From Adiantum capillus-veneris (Eukaryota; Streptophyta; Polypodiopsida; Polypodiales; Pteridaceae): a stretch of DNA of 64,000 nt. The position numbers and the translations under genes are program-made. Location: positions 70,867,410 through 70,931,409 of the forward strand of contig CM043960.1 of NCBI GenBank assembly GCA_014529385.2, given 5' to 3'. The notes beneath the pieces were generated by a model. That model was not told the DNA's origin. It was given only the letters and a program-made list of their open reading frames with translations, and did not search any database. Shown here in pieces: positions 59,158-64,000 of this stretch; position 1 is the first letter of the stretch, and the number at the start of each line of letters is the position of its first letter.

Positions 59158-62100
59158 ATGGATGCTAGTGGCAGCGGCGCCATTGCTTGCATGATCAATG
59201 GCGAAATCGGGACAGTATTAGCTGTAGTGCGCAGAAATGCGCGGCGCTACCTGGCAAGTGATGATGATTCGCTGGAACATTCGCTGAAATCTCTGCGAAG
59301 GAGTGTTTTTGCATGGCGTCAACCTTGGAATGAAATAGATCCTTCTCTGTATCTTCAACCTTTCTTGGATTTGATCTGTTCCACAGCAACTAGTGCACCC
59401 ATTGCAAGCGTGGCACTTTCTGCTGTCTATAATGTACTGAGCTTTGAGGTGTTTGATGCTAAAACTGTACATGCTGCAGAAGCCATGCATTCCTTGGTCG
59501 AGGCAGTCACAAATTGTGAGTTCAAGGTTATAGATCCTTCTTCAGAAGAGGTGGTTTTGATGAAGGTTCTGCAAGTCCTGCTGGCAGTGATGAAGCATTC
59601 AACATCAAAGCTGTTGAGTGATAGGGACATCGCTCTTGTTTTCAACTCTTGCTTTCGAGTGGTACAGCAGTCGGCCACAAAAGGAGAGATTCTCCAAAGG
59701 ACAGCCCGGCATAGTATGCATGAGATTGTGAGGGTTCTTTTTGCGCATTTGTCCCAGCTTCGCCCATCCCACAAAGACTCTTCCATGTATGACTCTGCAT
59801 TGAGTCAGCATCCAGATGTATGACACCCTCTTCTGTTTCATGTAATCAACGTGTTCCAGCTTTTGTCCGTTCTTGCAGTCCAGTCTTTCATGGTTTAACT
59901 AGATGACAAATGAGAGAGATTTCCGTTTTATTGATGTGCAGGTAGATTCTGGTGCAGAACTGCATGCCGAAGGATCTAATCATTCCAATGGTTTGTCCAT
60001 TAATGGCATAGTTGCTCCTCTGGATTCATTGACAGGTAAGTCAAAGGATTCTTCAGTGAGCGAGAGGCACAATGGGGAAGATGGTGGAAGTGAATCTTTG
60101 TCATCTATAGAACCTTATGGGATTGTCGGAATTCTCGAGATTTTTCGCTCCTTGTGTTCTCTTTTGGATTTTGGTGCTGTTGCAGGCAGAGACCTTCGTG
60201 CCATTGACGAAGATGTACCTCTGTTTGGGTTGGGCTTAATCAATTCAGCAGTGATTTTGGGAGGGCCATCTCTTGGTCTTCATGATGAGCTGCTAGCCAT
60301 TGTCCAGGATGATCTCTTCCGATCTCTCATGCACTTGGCATTATGCAGCAAAAATCCTCTCATCTTGTCCATTATCTGCAGTGTTGTCCTTAACTTATAC
60401 CATCACCACCGCCATCATTTGAAGCTTCAATTAGAGTCCTTTTTTTCCTCTGTCATCATCAGGTTAGCACAGGGAAAACATGGTGGTACCTTCCAACAAC
60501 AAGAAGCAGCCATGGAGTCATTAGTGAGCTTCTGTAGGCAACCCACTTTTATGTCTGAGTTGTATGTGAACTTTGATTGTAACATTCTTTGCAGCAACTT
60601 ATATGAGGAGCTGGGAAGTTTACTCTCTAAGAGTGCTTTCCCTGTCAATTGTCCTTTATCTACATTGCATGTATTGTCCCTTGAAGGGCTCATTGCAGTC
60701 ATTCACTGCATAGCAGATAGGTCAAGCTCTGCTGTGAAAATACTTGAGCCTTATGTTGATACTCCTGCGTGTGAATTTGTGCCATTTTGGACTCTAAAGT
60801 GCAGTAGCTATGAGGATCCAAAATGCTGGGTGGAGTTCATACAAAAGCAGAAGATTACCAAGCAGAAATTGATGCTTGGTGTGGACCATTTCAATAGAGA
60901 CATCAAAAAAGGTTTTGAGTTTCTACAAGGGATGCATCTGCTCCCTGAGAAACTTGATCCTTCAAGTGTAGCTTGCTTTTTCAGATTTACTCCTGGTCTG
61001 GATAAGACTGTTGTGGGTGATTTTCTTGGTGATCCGGATGAATTTGCCCTCCAAGTTCTGGACGAATTCACAAGGACGTTCGACTTTCGTGGTATGAGCT
61101 TGGACATTGCAATGCGCATTTTTTTGGAGACCTTTCGCTTACCTGGAGAGGCACAGAAGATTCACAGGGTTTTAGAGGCTTTTGCAGCAAGGTATCATGA
61201 ACAATGTCCTGAAGTTCTAGCAGACAAGGATGCAGCTTTTGTACTGGCATATTCAGTAATCTTGCTCAACACTGACCAACACAACTCTCAGGTGAAGAGG
61301 AAGATGAGTGAAGAAGACTTTATAAGGAACAATCGAAGTATCAATGGTGGCCAGGATCTTCCCCGTGATTATTTGTCGAAGTTGTACAAATCTATAGTGA
61401 AGAATGAGATTAAGATGTCATATGAAAGTGGGACAGGAATGGCTGAGATGACACCAAGTCGTTGGGTCAGCCTTGTCTACAAGTCTAGATATGCCTCACC
61501 CTATATATTGTGCGACTCTCGGCCATTGCTTGATCATGAAATGTTAGCTATTGTTTCTGGTCCAGCCGTCGCTGCCATATGTGTTGTATTTGATCATGCA
61601 GAGGATGAGGAGGTTTTGAAACTTTGTGAAGAGGGTTTTCTCATTGTTGCAAAGGTAGCTTCAAGTTATCATGTCGTAGAGGTAATCGACGACCTGGTTG
61701 TGTCACTTTGCAATTTCACAGGCCTTCCCAATCCAATAGGCTGTAATGAGGAGCTACTAATGTCATTCAATGAAGATGTAAAGGCTTTAATGGCTGCTGT
61801 GACGACTTTCAAGATAGCCAACTTGTATGGAGATCATGTCCATGCAAGTTGGGGGAATATAGTGGACTGCATAGTGCAGTTGCACAAATTGGGGCTTCTC
61901 CCTGCTAGCGTGTCGAATGTCACAGCAGAAGTTTTGGATATGCGTGGTGATTCAGGGACCGGAAGGTCCGTCATTGGAAGCACTGGAGCAGTCTCAGGTG
62001 GAAGCAAAAAGAGGACCACTGGCTTGATTAGCAGGTTCAGCCAGCTTTTGAACTTGGAATCAGAAGAACCGGAAATGGAGCCCACTGAAGATCAATTGGC

Positions 62101-63520
62101 TGCTCATCAGCGCACTCTAATGGCTATGGAGTCCTGTCGCATTGATAGCATAATCACAGAGAGCAAGTTTCTGCAAGTGGAGTCCTTGTTGCAGCTTGCC
62201 AAAGCGCTCGTTTCAGTGGCGGATCGTTCACAAAAGGCAGGGAGCTCATTTGAAGATGAGACAGTTGCAGTCTTTTGTCTAGATTTATTAATTGCAGTAG
62301 TGCTGCACAATCGTGATCGTATACTGGTCTTGTGGCATGGTGTTTATGAGCACATAGCAAACATTGTTCAGACAGCGGCCTTGCCAAGCCCTCTAGTGGA
62401 AAGGGCCGTTTTTGGCCTTTTGCGCATCTGCCAGAGACTACTTCCTTACAAGGAGGAGCTGGGTGAAGAGCTTCTTCGTTCTCTGCAGGTGATCTTGAAG
62501 CTGGATGCACGTGTAGCTGATGCATTGTGTGAGAGGATCACACAGGAAGTGAAACAACTTGTTAAAGCAAATGCTAGGCACATAAAAACGGCAGTGAGTT
62601 GGAGGACTGTGTCGTCATTACTTTCCATCACTGCTCGACATTTGGAAGCATCAGAGGCAGGGTTTGAAGCTCTGTCCTTCATTATGCAAGAGGGTGCTCA
62701 TTTAACGCAAGCTAACTACATTTTTTTTCTAGAAGCTGCACGGGCTTTTGCAGAGACATCAACAGGTGGTGTTGAGAGGTCACTTCGTGCACTAGACCTT
62801 ATGTCAGTCTCTGCAAAGTGTCTCATCAAGTGGTATGATCAATCAATGCTGGAAGGCTCTGATGTTGCTAGTGATGCGAAGAAAATGCAGAGCAAGTCAG
62901 AGGAGCTTGGGGAGATGTGGATCAGGTTAGTTCAAGGTGTGCGAAAACTTATTGCCGATCCCAGAGAGCAGGTGCGAAATTTTGCAATATTGTCCCTACA
63001 AAGATGTCTATCAGCAGGGGAGAGCATTTGTCTACCTGCACCATTGATAGGGCAGGTTTTTGATCAAATTTTGTTTGTGATGTTGGATGAGCTGCTGGAG
63101 ATTGCTGTGAAGCACTCTCCAAAAGAGTACCGGAATATGGAGACAACCCTACTTCTTGCTATCAAGATGGTATCAAAGGTGTTTTTACAGTTCTTGGAGC
63201 ACTTATCATCACTACCAGGGTTTCCAGCAATATGGTCAGCTGTGCTGACCCACATGGGGAGGTACATGAAGACAAGAATGCAGGAGCAAAGTATTGATAA
63301 TAAGCTTCAGGAATGCATCCCTGAGTTGCTGAAGAATATGCTGCTGGTTATGAGGGCACGTGGTGTTCTTCTGGAAGGGAACACCCTTGACGGCTATACG
63401 TTGTGGGAGCTGACTTGGCATTATGTTCGAGGTATTGCCCCATTGTTAGAGCAAGAGCTTTTCCCTCAAGAAGCTCCAAGATCAGAGCCCATTCTAGTGG
63501 AGGCTTTGACTTCCACATAA
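59158..63520 (+). CDS. GNOM: GNOM/GBF1-class ARF guanine-nucleotide exchange factor
   Basis: Joining 59158-59817 and 59942-63520 gives 1412 aa, close to GNOM proteins (about 1450). N-terminal DCB region: ACMINGEIGTVLAVVRRNAR, SLYLQPFLDLI, SSEEVVLMKVLQVLLAVMKH. HUS region with the NFDC box at 430-433 and GGTFQQQEAAMESLVSFCRQ. Sec7 domain about 537-725: FLETFRLPGEAQKIHRVLEA with catalytic Glu623, and YSVILLNTDQHN. HDS repeats fill the C-terminal half (RFSQLLNLESEE, GLLRICQRLLPYKEEL, NMETTLLLAIKMVSKVFLQF). These proteins load GTP on ARF1 for Golgi or endosomal vesicle traffic. The residue matching GNOM Met696 is Leu661, as in brefeldin-resistant paralogues such as GNL1, so GNOM versus GNL is not settled. 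Confidence 0.97.
59818..59941 (+). other. Intron of the ARF-GEF gene, 124 bp, phase 0
   Basis: The donor is GAT|GTATGA at 59818 and the acceptor TTGATGTGCAG| at 59941. Removal joins ..SALSQHPD to VDSGAEL.. in frame; unspliced, the frame stops at 59821-59823. The splice falls in the variable linker between DCB and HUS. Confidence 0.9.
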
Positions 63521-63565
63521 CATATTGTTGTACTATAGAATTACACATTTTTTTGAAGTAAGTGG

Positions 63566-63596
<31 letters not shown>

Positions 63597-64000
63597 TCAA
63601 TGGATTGCGATTTTTACTACGTGTTATTGGCCTTTAGTCTAGTGCATCAAGGGGCCCAAAAGGTTTCAATACAGTTCATAATGATTGACCTGATCACACA
63701 ATCCAAGTTTGGTTCATTTGTAAAATCACTTCCCTATTCTTCATTTTGCCTAAGTGGAGGTGATGAGAAGTAGGAGTTGGCAATTGCCAAATCACATGAT
63801 AATTCGAGGTTACTATGTTGACTAATACCTTTTTGTGGACTTCTGAAATATGGAGCAGGGCCGGGTTTTCTGTAAGGTCTTTCTGTTTTAGTCAGTGTGG
63901 CACCCAATTTCTTTTACGTTTGACTATGCTCAACCATGCCTCGTTTGAGCATGCTCTTAGTCTTGTATTGTAGGCAAGCCTTTCTTGTCAGCCTAGTTGG
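63521..64000 (+). other. 3' flank of the ARF-GEF gene with GA repeat
   Basis: A short GA run lies at 63569-63591, in the probable 3' untranslated region. No AATAAA was found within the window, so the polyadenylation site is unresolved. No further gene is seen. Confidence 0.6.

Noticed and set aside
59903-59941. ATG at 59903 as start of a separate gene
   Set aside because: The 13 codons are intronic; a GT..AG intron joins exon 1 and exon 2 in frame and restores a full-length ARF-GEF.

Overview
The window is nuclear DNA from a land plant. It holds one intact-looking host gene, a GNOM/GBF1-class ARF-GEF at the right end, and a broken F-box gene in the middle. Almost everything else is nested, decayed transposable elements and very long GA/GT microsatellites. 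The ARF-GEF diverges clearly from flowering-plant GNOM, and TE density and SSR length are high. This suggests a non-flowering vascular plant, with a fern as a plausible guess, but that is inference.

Layout, left to right. 1-2.4 kb: gag remnant, no gene, long GT/G/GA repeat. 2.4-6.36 kb: decayed plus-strand chromovirus (Ty3/gypsy with chromodomain) and the start of its 3' LTR ('LTR-A'). 6358-24749: an 18.4-kb minus-strand Ty3/gypsy element ('element B') bounded by LTRs, with TGT..ACA ends, a CAAAA/CAAAA target-site duplication, a tRNA-Asp-type primer site and a polypurine tract. 24.9-28.76 kb: L1-type LINE on the minus strand. 28.8-34.7 kb: microsatellites, a Tourist-like MITE, a second LINE fragment and an LTR-A fragment. 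35.0-40.1 kb: nearly intact minus-strand Ty1/copia element lacking a visible 5' LTR. 40.1-41.2 kb: another LTR-A copy. 41.6-42.9 kb: F-box pseudogene. 43.5-45.8 kb: CACTA-like remnant; the F-box 3' flank plus the CACTA end is duplicated at 45.8-46.45 kb. 46.46-48.8 kb: second, plus-strand relative of element B. 49.5-51.64 kb: LTR, primer site and gag of another Ty3 element. 54-55.5 kb: purine- and pyrimidine-rich tracts. 55.6-58.26 kb: two chromovirus halves in opposite orientation. 59158-63520: the ARF-GEF, two exons.

The most unusual object is element B. It has (i) seven dispersed copies of a 22-bp dyad on a ~285-294 bp period in both untranslated regions, with related sites in its LTRs; (ii) two tandem H2C2 zinc-binding modules before the integrase core; (iii) a second retropepsin-like domain after integrase; (iv) a large accessory ORF between pol and the 3' LTR, preceded by a possible splice acceptor. 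The relative at 46.5-48.8 kb shares (ii) and (iv), so these look like lineage features. Element B itself is defective: an apparent microhomology deletion joins the RT YMDD box directly to the C-terminal half of RNase H, and pol carries several frameshifts.

All calls rest on reading the sequence and the supplied translations; no database search was run.
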